Source: Paulownia fortunei (taxonomy: Eukaryota > Streptophyta > Magnoliopsida > Lamiales > Paulowniaceae). Taken from it: 64,000 nucleotides of DNA. Made by a program: the position numbers and the translations under genes. Below are positions 35,446-47,788 of the stretch, piece by piece. Location: NCBI GenBank assembly GCA_019321725.1, contig CM033111.1:10540001-10604000 (forward strand), given 5' to 3'. A model generated the notes under the pieces. That model saw only the letters and a program-made list of their open reading frames with translations. It searched no databases and was not told where the DNA came from. The stretch's first letter is position 1. The number at the start of each line of letters is the position of its first letter.

Positions 35446-37035
35446 TGATAAGTGCATATTTTGACATATTTTTATATCAAATCCTTTATACTTTTCTTGC
35501 TTTATTCTTGTTAATATTCTTGTTTTATTAATGTTTTGTGTTAGGGAATAAATGGAAGCATGTTTCCAGACTTGTGCAGTTTTTGTAATTTGAGCATAAC
35601 TTCATGATCAAAAGCTCTATGGACCTGAAGCTTGTTTCATTTGAAAGCCAAGAGATAGAGGTACAACTTTTATGTTGGAGTAGCAGAAAATTCGTCCAAG
35701 TAATTACACAAAATGGATCACCAAAATTCAGATCAGAGTTCAGCCCAGTATTGACTTATTTTACCAATTCGGTTATATATCTTGAGCCCAAATTTATTTT
35801 GGTCTGAAATTAGGATATGTTATACCCAAGAGGTAAATAAACAAGTTTGCTGAAGACAAGATGGTGTGAAAATGTGTTGAAATGGTAAAACCATAGGCTG
35901 CAAGTTGCTGCTGATGTTACAGGGCGGCTCTTGGACATGACTCAGTAATTTGACCATATCTCCTTCATCCGATCGCCACATTTGACAAAAGATATATGAA
36001 AATATATCAGTGTTGAAAGATCTACAATTTTTATTCTTTACGTATCTTCAAACTCTGGCTGTATCTGACCGAAAAATATAATTCAATTCAATGGTTGAGA
36101 AATTTGTGTAACAACTTACCAACTCTTGGCAACTAGCATACCACTTGATTAACCCCTCCATTATTTATTTGGCCTCTAGCTTACTCCAAGTACTATAAAT
36201 AGGCCATGTATTCAGCTTGTAAGAGGAGGGAGGTAGAGGGTTTCTTTAGGCTAAGTTATCTAGTTTGTATGTTTTCTAGTATTATAAGTTTTCTAGTAGT
36301 AATAGAAATGCATTCTCTAGTTTCTCTTATATTTTTAGTCTTTGTTACTTTTATTATGTCTTTCTAAATTTTATTTTGCTGAGGAAAAAGGGTGAATCTC
36401 TTGATGGAGGAAGATAAATGGTTATAAGGGTAGAAATTGTTTAAGTATGTTGTATTATTATTATTATTTTTGATCTAAACCCTACTTATTTTTGTGGTGA
36501 TTCTTGATTTATGTATCTCCAATGGCACAACAAATACTTGGGTTCATTTAGCTTATTGTACGGTTTTACCCCACCGACTGCTAATGTGAAACCTTGATTT
36601 GTTGTTGACGAAAGAGTATATAAATACTTGATCCCATAAATAAGTATTGGCGTTAAGAGATAATTTGCAATAGTAAGACAATATCATGATTACCTTATTG
36701 CATGAGTTAGTTGATAATATCTTCCCATTGGAACCTTCATTATGTATGGATTCCAATTGTGGCAATTAATAGAGGTAAAAAGAATAAATAACCATTTATC
36801 TATCCAAAACTCAAGAGTGAATCCCTAATCCTCAGTACTTTTATTACTTCGGTTTTTTCTTTAGCTACATCATACATTAATTGTTCATATATTTTTGATT
36901 CACATAAACTCCATCTTTTTATAAATATAAACTTGAATTCTTCAAACAACTTCCCTGTGGATCGACCTCGGACTCACGAGAAATTTATTACTTACTACAA
37001 CCTGCACTTGGGTTTGCAACCTTAAAGTTGTAGCA
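35446..37035 (+). repeat. 3' LTR of element A
   Basis: A 1,590-bp LTR almost identical to the 5' LTR. It lacks 25 bp at the junction 35680/35681 and has about 17 substitutions by eye. It ends TAGCA, then the TSD ACTGT (37036-37040). Confidence 0.95.
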
Positions 37036-37516
37036 ACTGTAATTCATGGGCATTGACACGTGCATGCATCATATACGAGTATTGTGATAAATCTTACATT
37101 GCACAGTTATGTTGTGGGCATATTCTAATTTTTACAATTATTATTATTAGGTAAATTTTTGTATATATATAAAGGGTTACAAGAAGCAAAATATCCTTAC
37201 TTTTTTCGAAAGTATGGCCTATTATTTTGATTTTTGAGTCTATCGTACTATAATTTTGGGATGTCATGTCCTATATAACTCTTGAAATTTTATAGTAAAT
37301 AAATTTGAGAATAGCGTGATTGTGATGGGTGTTGTATTTTTTATATAAATGATGATTTTTCTATATACAGGGTTATATGTAAGAAAATATTTTTACTATT
37401 TTTTTTCAAAGTGCTACAGTTGACAAAAATTATATATATACACATGTACACACATGTGCTACCTTGTCAAAATTATTGTTACATTAATATCTATATTTAG
37501 TGGTCGGGGTGTTACA

Positions 37517-38770
37517 TATGTGCCATAATCTCATATGCCATTTGACATAATTAGAAATAACATTAATAGTAGAAGAAACATAAGAAATACAATCACTAGA
37601 TAATAGCATGACAAATCCATTTTTCATAAATCCTAAGCCATAAAGGTCTGCCAAGGAAAATAGACAATCTAGTTTGCTCAAATAGGAAAGAAAAAACATG
37701 TCCTATAATTGTAGTAACTGAAAGTAAATTATATCGAATGCTAGGTGCATATTGCACATCACTGAGTAGCTCGCTCCCAGTGCCGAGCTTGAGATGGTAT
37801 GATCCAACTCCAAAGATATTCTTTTATGCACCATTCCCCATAGCAGTGTAGTGGCTGCATGCTGGCACTCGATAGTAATTTACAAATCCGGCTCGTTCAC
37901 TTGACACATGTTTTATTGGCCTTGTGTCTACAATCTAATCATGGAGAGAATTAGCAACAAAAATATGCGAGCAAACAAAAGAACTAAGAGAGCTAGGAAT
38001 GGATCTTACCTTCTTCGCCTCAGTGAAATCAAGAGCAAAAAGACCCAACTTGTCGCAATTAAAGCACTTGTCTTTCTTGTTTCCACCTCTCTTAGCTCGG
38101 TGATGCTTCATAACCTTACCGCCTTGTGGGGCCAAGTTTTGGTTTTGCCTACTACTTTGTCCAGCATTCTTTTACTTGTGCTTGCTGTAACTCTCGACGG
38201 TTGGCCTCAAGCTTGAGATGGCTAGCGATGCCTTCGAATGTTTGAATTTGCTCATTATGTATTAGCAAAAGTTTAACATACCCCCAAGTCTGCTTAGGTA
38301 GCAACCTTAGGATAACCAAAACTTCTTGTTCATCGATGAGCTCACATCCAGCATTTTGAAATTCTTGAATCATATCATTCATCATATCAAGATTGTGGAT
38401 CATTGAGTGCTTCGGGTTAAGTACATACTGATTAAAACTAAGGGTGAGTGCCCTCAGTCTAGTAGTTGAACTACTACTGTTGGTGCCCTTCAACACATTC
38501 CACAACTCCTTAGCTGTAGGATAATTCTCAAACTCACATATTAGATTATCATGCATGCAGCTTAACATATTAAAGTGTGCATACCTTGATCCACCTACTT
38601 ATTGTATTCATCCGTATTGCGATGATATTGGACAGTTTGTCAATTTTTTGATTCGGTTAGTATAGGCATAGTAGTGGAGAGATGATCAAGGATATTTTCT
38701 TTGTGCAAAAAAAATTGAATTTCTCTATGCCACATTGCATAATTCTGGTCATCTAGTTTGCAATGCCATA
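37517..38770 (-). pseudogene. Copia element D: pre-integrase, zinc knuckle and gag remnants
   Basis: Continues element D on the far side of insertion G. Pre-integrase text (WHMRLWHI) abuts the break and joins the GHERM sequence at 23462. Further right are a zinc-knuckle piece (CFNCDKLG, about 38040-38070) and a UBN2-type gag at 38152-38568 (LKGTNSSSSTTRL, NQYVLNPKHSM). An N-terminal gag piece with NYAMWHREIQFFL runs to about 38770. Frame breaks separate them. Confidence 0.8.
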
Positions 38771-40876
38771 GAGGTAAAAAAAAAAACTATTGGGCTTCCA
38801 TTAGTGCATTCATGCGCAATATGTTAGGTACTATTCTTAATTTTTTTATCCAAATCCAAGTAAGTTTTTATTATTTTCTTCAATTCATTAAGATCGAAAA
38901 TTTAGCCACTAAGGTTAGTAATCATCTCCCACCAAATTAAAGATAACAATAAAAATTAATGATGTGTGAATCGTGTTACCTTTAACAGCAGAAAAACTTC
39001 GATTCACACCGAATTAGCTTGCCTACAAGTCTTCTTCTTGAATACTATGAACCCCCAAAGCCATGAACGGAAACACGCCAATGTCCTCTCTCGCTTTAAT
39101 AGATACTACTACAATATTCACCATATTTTCACATACATTAAGCCCTTGGAGAACTCTCTTTTTTATTTTTTATGATGCTCCAAGAGAGAAACTAAAGAGA
39201 ATGAAGAGAGTGTATTCTATTTTTTGGAGAAAGCATAACATTGTGATATCTGTAAATTGGGAGAGATAATATTATTTAAATGATATATTTTCATCTCTAT
39301 CACATTTGGAGTTCAATTAAAAGAGATACAAGATAAACCATTATTCTTATCAATGTAGAATTCCAACTTATCTTAAATATGGATGCAATTTTAATGCACC
39401 AATAGTTTCATTAGTGTATTTTTTAATATTTCATTGTCATTGCCCAAATATCCAATATTATGTAGGTACTTTTAAATAAATTAATTAAATTGTATCATAT
39501 CATAGAATCATTCATTTTGAGATGGAGGAAATAACATAATATCCTGTGGTAGAATTGTGAAATAGGCAATCTTATCACATGAATAAAATTCATCAATTTT
39601 CTAAATTCCATCCGTACCCCAATGCCAATCTCAAAAGTTTTTCACAGTTTGTGCAATAAGCCAGCTACTTGATCGGATTCAATAGCTAAACTAGTCCCTA
39701 TTTGTTTAATATATTGCAATTATAGGATGTGCATAAACTTGCTCAATCCTATCCATCCATCCAAGCCCAGCCGATTGATCCTAAAATCAATGGTTTTGGT
39801 TTTTTAATTAATAATGCAATTTTGTAATGTTAAAGTCCGCTACTTTGGGTTGAATAAATAGAATCCGTTTCACGTACAATCCAATGGCTGTGTAGACATA
39901 TATATCCATTATGCACATATATGGATTAATATGGATATACACACACACATAAACATAATGCTTTTATGTATTTGTTTTCTTTTATCATAGTTCTATTTTT
40001 ATGGATACTCATTATCTTTTAAATCCGCAAAAATTATGAAAAATGTAAATTTTTGTTTAATAACAGCGGCTTGCTCTCTCCCTCTTCGTCTGTTTGATAT
40101 TTTTATTATTTATTAAAATGTAACAACAATTATGCTTATCATTGTGTATTTGAGTTGTCATTATAAATAAATTGAGTTGTGAGGAAATACTGCTAACCTA
40201 CAAATCTTACCACTAAATAAGCCAAACCCGATTAACTTGAACCTCCTGGTTTGTAAAAATAATTATACAGTGATTTAATCTTTCCTCAACTCGCACATGT
40301 TGGATAAAAATCATAAAACCTCGCATACCCTACTTGCAATCAATCTTTTTAGCTATGATCACCCAGGTTTGTATCAGAATAAATAATAATCCCTAGGCCC
40401 CATTTTTAAACTTATTTTAAATGAAAATTGAAGAGGTAAATATTTTTTGTGCGTTCACGTTATTGTCTTAAAAAATAATAATTAAAAATTAATAAAACCT
40501 CATTATTACTTTAAATAAAGAGAACATTTTTAACCACCATGGAAATTATGTTAAAGTTTTCTTGCTTTTAGTGGAAATGACATTTCCCATGACTATTCAT
40601 TTCCACGTGTTTCATTCCCCAAAAATTGAAATTTTTTTTTTGAAATATCTCCACTTGCTTATTCCCAAAAAATGGAAATAAAACACGTTGAGAGAAAGCA
40701 GGCCTTGCCATTCACCTTGTAATCAGTAATCAACTTCTTCTCATATTCCCAATTGGGGATGGGGATTATTTCAAAGCAAATAAGATAACTGCAGATGATA
40801 TGACAATAAAAAGAAACACTGTAAATAATTACAGAAAGTGAAAGTCAGATACAGAACTGTGAGCACGTTCATGCTC
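38771..40876. other. Intergenic region downstream of the CCDC97-like gene
   Basis: About 2.1 kb of AT-rich sequence with no supported gene. Short ORFs near 38966-39269 lack codon structure or family features. The first few hundred bases may include leader or LTR of copia D, but no matching second LTR was found. A short CA/TA-rich stretch lies near 39900-39960. Confidence 0.4.
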
Positions 40877-43800
40877 TCAAATATCATCAAAATACTTCTC
40901 TTCAGCATCTTGATTTGCTTCTTTCATCCAGTGATCATCCAAGGTCTCATCTTCATCAATTTTCGAGTAGTCCAGATGCTGATGATCTTCCCCTGATAAA
41001 AACTTTTGCTGCATTATGTACATGAACTGGTCCATCCGATCTTTCATTTCCTCCATGGATAAACTGTCTGCCCCCCAGGGTTCTACAGCTCTGAACAGCG
41101 CATTGGGATCCTGGTGTACCTAGAGAATGTAATCAATCGCACCAAATGTCACTCGAAAACGGTCAGGTATGGATAAGCCACTTATAGAAGATAAAGCATG
41201 GATACTCCACCTGTAACAATTCCACTGTCACACATACAATAAAAGCATGGATATCCCATTCATAGGAATGTTATAGTTTGATGTGTGGAGTTTTAATAGG
41301 GTCCTAGAAAATGAATTGGTTCAACTTTCTTTTTAAACCTATCCTGCATGCCATCTGCAAGAGAAGCTTTGGGTGGAATGCTATGTAAAACTACCAATGA
41401 CCTCATTGTCCAGTAGCTCAGATTCCCTTTGCTGCCAGCAATGAAACAATTTGGGTAACAATGAGGCTATTTTCTCCATTTCGTATTGGGAAGACTGAAT
41501 ATAAAAGCGCAGAATCTATAACAATGTAGAAGGGTCGCATTGAACATGTCAAAAATCTAAAATATTACATTCATTCTATTAGTTTATTGGTGACATGACC
41601 AGCCACAGTAAGAAGCTTGAATAATGCACATATCTCTAAGTGATCCACTACTGAAGGGATCAGAAGAAAAATCTGTCATCAATAATTACTGGGGGCATAT
41701 ATTTACTCAACCAGAGGCTGGCCCAGTTTTTCACCAACCCAATTTGATTCAACCCTAACCCAACCCGATGAACTTTTGGGTCATCCCAAAAACCTAGTCA
41801 CCTACAATCCAACTCAAATTTCCAAGTTAACATAAAAACAATACCATAATTTAGTTAAAAAAACGTTTGATCCCTATTTAATGTACTCACATATAAGATG
41901 AAGTTCAAACTCCATAATATTCTTCAAATATTTGACTAACTAACATAGATCTAAAAGCACAAATTCCACTTTCAACAACCATTCCATAAGTTCAAGTGTT
42001 CAATAAAATAAGACAAGCTTTAATTCATAAGGTATCATTATTCAAGAAAATAATACCAAGAGGCATGTTCGTCACTATTCAAAAAATTCCATTTGAAAAT
42101 CCTTTCGTCTTTTGAATGCAATAACAAATGGTTCTTTATGAAAAAAAATAAGAGGATTTTTGTAGTATTCATATTTACCCTCACATTATTGGTATTCAAC
42201 ATTTTCGAAAATATAAAAATAAATTTATTACCTTCTTATGACATCACAATTCGATAATGGTTGACCTAATGGCTGAACCAATGAGCCATGACTAGTCTAT
42301 ATTACAGGTCGATAAGCAATTTAGTTTTTCAGACATTGATTTTAACATAATCGTTTGACCACCATCACATTTAGTCACCCTTGACCCCAATGATTTCATA
42401 GGTCAATAAATAATTTGAATTTTAAATATTTTCTTCCCTTAATAGACTCTCTGATTTAGTAAGTCATCAAAAGTCTCAACTTACAGATCTATTCATCCAA
42501 GTCGGATATTAATTCTAAATAGGAATATCATCAAATGAAACAAAATCATTCTGAATGTCATCTACTTGAGACAAGAATAGGCATCCTATTACATAGATAT
42601 AACCTTGCACATGGAACTAATGGTATGATTTGTATACGGGAATGGAGTGGGAATGGCATGAACATTCCCAAATCCATTCCGAAACCCATTAAGGAAGAAT
42701 CCCCATTCCCATAGGAATCTCGAATTCCCAAAAGTAGGAATTAGTAATTCCAACCTTCCCCATGGGTTTAACTATACTCAATCAGTCATAAATATATCTA
42801 TATTATTTTTGACAAAGTAATCCTCCTAAAGTTAACAAAGTGCCTGATAACGAGGAATGGTAACGGGTATGGTCCGGGCTAGGTGTCAAAACCTAAGACC
42901 CCCCCCCCCACCAATCAAGATTTCTATAGACTGGGACACAGACCCGAATTCGCGCCAATCCAAGACCCATCGGGTTAGACTCCTTAGACCATCTAGACCA
43001 CTTTATAATTTTAGAAATATTGAAAACATATTTTTTGAAAACAATATCACCATACTTTTCTAAATAAGAGAAATTTTATTAACAAAACACTAATTATTTA
43101 CAAATTTATATGTATATATTTTAGTTTTGAAAAAATGAAGTTTCAAACATAATTGTTACTTTTATATATTTAACTATTTGTTAATTTTATATTATTATCT
43201 TAATTTATAATAGTATATGTGGATATATATGTAACAATGCACATATTTTTTCATTATGTAAATATACATCACATAAACACATACATAATAAACCAAAAAA
43301 GAAATATGCTTTAACGGGTTGGGTTTGGGTCGGGTACAGGTCTATAAATTAAAACTCGAGACCCATTTGCGATTTCAAAACCTACACCAACTAAGGTGGG
43401 TTTGGAGCGAGTCTGGGTTTTACCTAGACCTATTACAATCTCTAACTAAACCAATAAAAAAATCCATAGCATGCCTACATCGTCTTTTTCAACTATTTCT
43501 CCTAATCCCATCAACAATCAACACCAGTCAGTATATATAAACTCCTTCTTTTCATCTCTTACTTCTCTCTTCATCTTCATCTTCATCATGTGTTTCTTAG
43601 TTATCTTTTTATCAAAAATCTAAAATTCTAGGCTATGAAAAAGAAGGATGTAATTGTTATTTTATTTCTTGAATCTTTATTCTGTTTGGTAAAACATGTT
43701 TATATCATTATGAGATTTTTTGTCCATGTATATATATTGTTTAAAAACTGATTAAAACCATAATTGACTAATTTATGTATAACATATTGAATAACAAATT

Positions 43801-46559
43801 TATTTTAAAAAATTTCTATTAAAGAGTACTTTGCTCATTAAAATTAATTTTATTCCACTCCTACCATTCATTTCTGAATATCAATTATAAGATTAGAATC
43901 AAACAAGGAATGGTGATTCCATTTCTTAATCTTTCCTTGGACATACCAAACATAAGAAATACCATACTCATATCATTACTTTCTCATTATCATTCCATTC
44001 CTAAATTAATTTCATGTCTAAGAGGGTGTTTGGCGAACCTTATTTAAAATATCTTATAAGCTCCTATATCTTATAAGATGTTTTTGGAGCTTATAAGATT
44101 TAAATTTTATTTCAAAAATAAGTTGTTGAAGTGTTTAAATAAAATAAGATTATGAAACTTTTAAAATGTTAGTAATGGCAATATTGTAATTAAAATTATC
44201 AAAATTAAAAGAGTTTGTTAAAATAAAGTCTTATTTTGAAAAAAAAATCACCAAACACTTTTTGAAAGCTTATAAGCTCACAAACAACTTATAAAATGTT
44301 TTGAAAGCTTATAAGCTCAGCCAAACACCCTCTAAATCTATTCCAGCATACCAATTACCCCCAAAAGGGAACTATATCTGATCTTAGATTTTTAAAATGA
44401 AAATGCGGTAATTGAAGAAGCCATAAATAGATTTAATATTTCTAGAGGTGCAGCACAAAAAGGCTACCTTTTATGTCCAAAAATAACAAAATCACTACAA
44501 ATTATGCACAGTTCCCTTCCAGGTCATTAATCATTTTTTCTGCAAGAGCCGCCTCTATGTCCACATCAATGTAACTTTTGATGTAAAGATATGAGACATC
44601 AAATAGCCCTTTAGGAGGAAAAAAGTGTTGCCATTTAAAGAGGAATACAATTTTGGGGGGAAAATGCATATGGTTCCACTAAATGGAGCTTTAGGAAAAT
44701 GTTAAATATGCAAACGATGAAGGAGAATTTTGCTAGCTAGAGGATTTTCTAAAATTAATATTCAGGAGGCATCACAGATTCCAAAAAATAAACAAAAAAT
44801 CATCACAACGTCCACACAAATAAATGGCCAAGCAGCCCATATTAAACATGTTGAGTAATTCACGAAGACTAAGTGACATGATTAATCTCTCCTCACACTC
44901 TGAATCCATGGACACAAAAAAGAAAACACCAAAATGCAGTGTCGAAGAGAAGCTTTCAGCACTGCAACTGCAACAAAATTTCTTAATGTTACTAGAAGCA
45001 CCTAAGAAAGTTGTATAAACTAAGGCAGATGCAAATTTCAGAAATAAATCAGTCAACCAAAAGAACAAAAAAATGATAAAATTAATGCGTTCATGAAAGC
45101 AAATAACAATCCATTTTGTCTCAAAGCTAGGTTTGCATAAAATACTGCAGCAAGATCTCAAACAATAAAGAAAACTTGAACTTCACATGCAAATGTACTA
45201 TCCACGTCATTAAAAACATAACAATGTTCTGCAGATGCAATGTAATGTGATGATTTTGGATAATCAATCAAATTTTGTGCTGAGCAATGAAGACAAGGTG
45301 GGAAAAAATGAAGCGTCTCAGCACACCAGTTATATGCTAATCAGAAACGAGAAGGGCCCAAGCATTTACAAAAAGAGAATAATAGATAATAGTAACAATG
45401 CAATATGAAGTGCTGAAAAAACCATATTTTTACCTCAAGAGTCTGGGACCTCCCAGTAGGGAGGCCAACAGCCATGCCTTCCACATCTTCCAGTGTCTCC
45501 TTCTCCACTGCACCTTCTGTTTCACTTTCCTCCTCCTCCTCCTCTCCTCCTCCTCCTCCTCCTCTTCTTCCCCTTGCCTTTCTCTTTCATTCCCAACCCA
45601 ATCACTCTGAGCCACACCCAACCTTTGTTGCTCCCCTCTGATCTTCTCCACCAAGATGGCCTCTTCTGATCGTCTTAAAAGAGTCTCAGACCACCGTTCC
45701 CCAGGCCTTGCCATGCTCCTCCCACTTGGATCCTGAAACTTTCCAACATACTCATGATGCAGATATGGTTCTCTTTCCCTCATTGCATCTTCTGAAAAAT
45801 AATGTCCATCCAGCATTAGCTTATCCATATATGCCAGCCTCCGATTCTTGATCTTTGCCGACCTAGACTTCCTCTCCTCCTCTGTTGGATTGATAATGCT
45901 TCGGAGGTGATTTAAGTGCCAATTGATTTCATAATCATCTTTCAAAACATCAAATTGATTGAGCTCCTCAAGCGATAATTTCGATCCATAACGCTCTGAT
46001 GAAAAATTCATCAACGTAAAGAGAAATACCAAAATTAAACTCAAATAAGAATATTCTGGACGGCTATATGCATTTCTTGCTAGCATGTACAATGAATTAT
46101 TGCTACATAGTGTCCAAAAAGAATGAACAAGTACATAGAAGCAAAAGCAATTACAGGTTCATTATCTTATCAAATGTACACGAATACAAATGGAACCTCT
46201 TTACCAACATCTAACAGAGGTGTAAACCCATAAAAGTAAAGACCCACAGGAAGCAAGCAACGCAGAAGGAATTCAATGAATTAGCCGAATCAAATTAAAA
46301 AAAAAAAAGTAAATTAGAAACAGAAGATAAATTAAAAAAAAAGTAAACTACGAGTTTAGAGTGAGTGAAGAAGAATACCCAAAAAGACGGCGGCGTCGGA
46401 AGAAAGGAGGTCGAGAAGGAGGGACTTGCGGTGGGAGGGGTTAGCTGCAGCGGAGGGTTGTACCTTGCGAGGAAAGTACAAGTCCTCGATAAGAGACAAC
46501 CTCTCTGTTATGCTTTCCTTGGCTTCGCTGCCTATTGTAGCACTAGCCGATTTCGCCAT
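40877..46559 (-). CDS. CCDC97: CCDC97/DUF2052-family protein, three exons, frameshift in a GAG repeat
   Basis: Exon 1 is 46559-46379 (start MAKSASATIG), exon 2 is 45995-45434 and exon 3 is 41119-40877 (stop TGA). Splice sites are GG|GTATTC, CATCAG|AGCG, TTGAG|GTAAAA and CTCTAG|GTAC. The first junction rebuilds FLERYGSKLSLEELNQFD and exon 3 gives FRAVEPWGADSLSMEEM and QQKFLSGED, all typical of the CCDC97 family, whose animal member associates with the SF3b splicing complex. Exon 2 needs one extra base at about 45541-45547 (an interrupted GAG repeat) to reach the splice site in the frame used by exon 3. As written, translation would stop early in exon 3. Either an assembly error or a true null allele. 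Confidence 0.85.
42610..44018. repeat. GGAATGG-rich and GGGTCGGG-rich intronic repeats, possible nested MITE
   Basis: In intron 2 of the CCDC97-like gene, 42610-42760 is rich in 'ggaatgg/ccattcc' words and 43890-44005 carries similar words near its end, as expected for diverged terminal regions of one element. Between them, 42850-42990 and 43315-43430 share 'gggt' and 'agaccc' phrases in opposite orientation, suggesting a second nested element. An 11-C run lies at 42899-42909. No TSD was confirmed. Confidence 0.35.
44022..44332. mobile_element. Tourist-like MITE in intron 2
   Basis: 311 bp with perfect 13-bp terminal inverted repeats, GAGGGTGTTTGGC and GCCAAACACCCTC, flanked by TAA on both sides (44019-44021 and 44333-44335). 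A 3-bp TAA duplication and GGGTGTTTGG ends fit PIF/Harbinger-derived Tourist elements. The interior repeats 'cttataagct' in both orientations. No coding capacity. Confidence 0.8.
45526..45580. repeat. CTC/GAG trinucleotide repeat in exon 2 of the CCDC97-like gene
   Basis: Imperfect (TCC)n on the plus strand, coding for a Glu run on the minus strand. The interruption 'cctctcct' at 45541-45547 breaks the triplet period by one base and is the likely site of the frameshift in the gene. Confidence 0.85.
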
Positions 46560-47788
46560 CTCCAAAATTTCCTACGCTCCCTCCCTCCCTATACAATTTA
46601 GTAACATAAATCAACAAACATTTTAATGTAAAACTTCTAAACGTTATATTGATGATCATAATTTCATTAAATATAAATATTAAATTTCAATCTAACAAGG
46701 CATACTAGCCTCAAAACATCAATGGCCTATGGCTAGGAGGCTTATGTCCCAATTTAAATAAATATTAAAATCTCGCTTAAAATAACAAAACAGAGTATAT
46801 TTGTCGAAACTTCCGTGTTATTTTTAAGGTATGTGATTTATTTGCATTTTAATGTTTTGAGTTTATTTTTTATTTTTCTCTCTAAAACATCTATTGACTT
46901 AAGTATGAGAGAGATTTCCTAAGGATAATCCCGAAGTCCGTAATCATTTGTTCGTGTCGTATGGAGGGACCCAACTAACAAGCAGTTGTCAGAAAGGAGA
47001 CGTTTTCTAGAGGATCATCTTCTAATCATCCAAATTATCTATCAATATACATACCACCTCATTTGATGTTGTACGTGGGAAACCCTTCTTTGATGCTAAG
47101 AATGTAGACTTGCTCACAAGCCAGAGAGATAAGCGTACATGACGCTCGCCCAGAAAAGGGGGGCTAAAGGGGATAGGGTTGACATACGGCCCCTTGTGAT
47201 TCTACTTCAGCAACAGAGACTCAACATTAGTAAGCTTCCATGATACCCGATCAACGGCTCCCCATCGGAGTACCCCAGCAGGAGCAGCTGTGCTCTAGCT
47301 CACACAAGAAGCACTTTAGGCTTTGCAGATGATGCTTCCACTAGAGCGTGTAATACTTAGCTTGCTAAACTAAGCCTTTCGTTCTTGCATCGTAGTAGAG
47401 TTTCAAACCAGCCATTTGAGAAAGTAGAGTCCAGCAAGGAGGAGGCTGTGAGAAAAAGTTAAGAAAATATTCTAGAAGAAGTGACTAGTACTGAAACTCC
47501 TCTCGGCCAAGGAACCAAGTGAACACCCATTGGAAGGGACAAAACCTACATAGCTCCTCATTCTGTCCCATCGGGATCAAGAAATTATAGGGCGAGTACC
47601 TACCACTCTTGATAGTGCCCTAGAGACAAAGTCCTTTTAGTAGTAAATTCTTATAGTTCGAAACAATCTCACGTAAGTACCTCAGAAACTTTAAGGCCAA
47701 CCCCCATTACTTTAAGGATCTAAGGTGGAACTCTTTCCCTTCATTGAGTTTATTTTTTATTTATATATTTGTTTAATTTAAAATAAGA
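46560..47788. other. Upstream intergenic region with a higher-GC segment of unknown origin
   Basis: The first 350 bp are AT-rich and should include the promoter of the CCDC97-like gene, though no clear core element was recognised. About 46920-47720 has clearly higher GC than its surroundings and no good ORF. Its composition would fit an organelle-derived insertion, such as mitochondrial DNA, but this is only a suspicion. Confidence 0.3.

Larger units (their letters stand above)
24981..37035 (+). mobile_element. Element A: complete Athila-type Ty3/gypsy element carrying a LOG-like gene
   Basis: A 12,055-bp element with paired LTRs (1,615 and 1,590 bp), a perfect 5-bp TSD, a perfect tRNA-Asp primer site and a PPT. 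Pol order is PR-RT-RNaseH-IN, as in Ty3/gypsy. Phrases such as FMDDFSVFG, LVLNWEKCHFMV and [15 protein letters not shown] are typical of the Athila lineage. The LTRs differ by about 17 substitutions (eye count) and one 25-bp indel, so the insertion is recent. Gag-pol is disrupted by about ten frameshifts and at least two nonsense codons. Between integrase and 3' LTR lie an unidentified ORF and a LOG-like gene. Confidence 0.95.
23463..37516. mobile_element. Insertion G: probable solo LTR, itself split by element A
   Basis: Sequence at 23463-24980 plus 37041-37516 (1,994 bp once element A and one TSD are removed) begins TGTAATACTC and ends GGGGTGTTACA. The ends are near-perfect short inverted repeats. 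It is flanked by a perfect 5-bp duplication, TATGT (23458-23462 and 37517-37521), and joins copia D back together. TGTAACACCC-type ends are typical of Tekay/Del chromovirus LTRs, so a solo LTR is the best reading. No ORF is supported in it; orientation is unknown. Confidence 0.72.

Noticed and set aside
24981..37035. Caulimovirus-type endogenous virus
   Set aside because: LTRs, a 5-bp TSD, tRNA-Asp primer site and integrase with D-D-35-E identify an LTR retrotransposon.
44772..45161. 129-residue minus-strand ORF in intron 2 of the CCDC97-like gene
   Set aside because: It lies between a good splice donor and acceptor, has no CCDC97-like content and no ortholog pattern I recognise.
45430..46092. 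220-residue ORF taken as a full gene with an Arg/Trp-rich C-terminus
   Set aside because: Its first 33 codons are intron, and its C-terminal part is out of frame after the GAG repeat; splice sites define 45434-45995 as the exon.
47100..47720. Ribosomal RNA gene fragment
   Set aside because: Base composition prompted the thought, but no recognisable conserved rRNA block was found.
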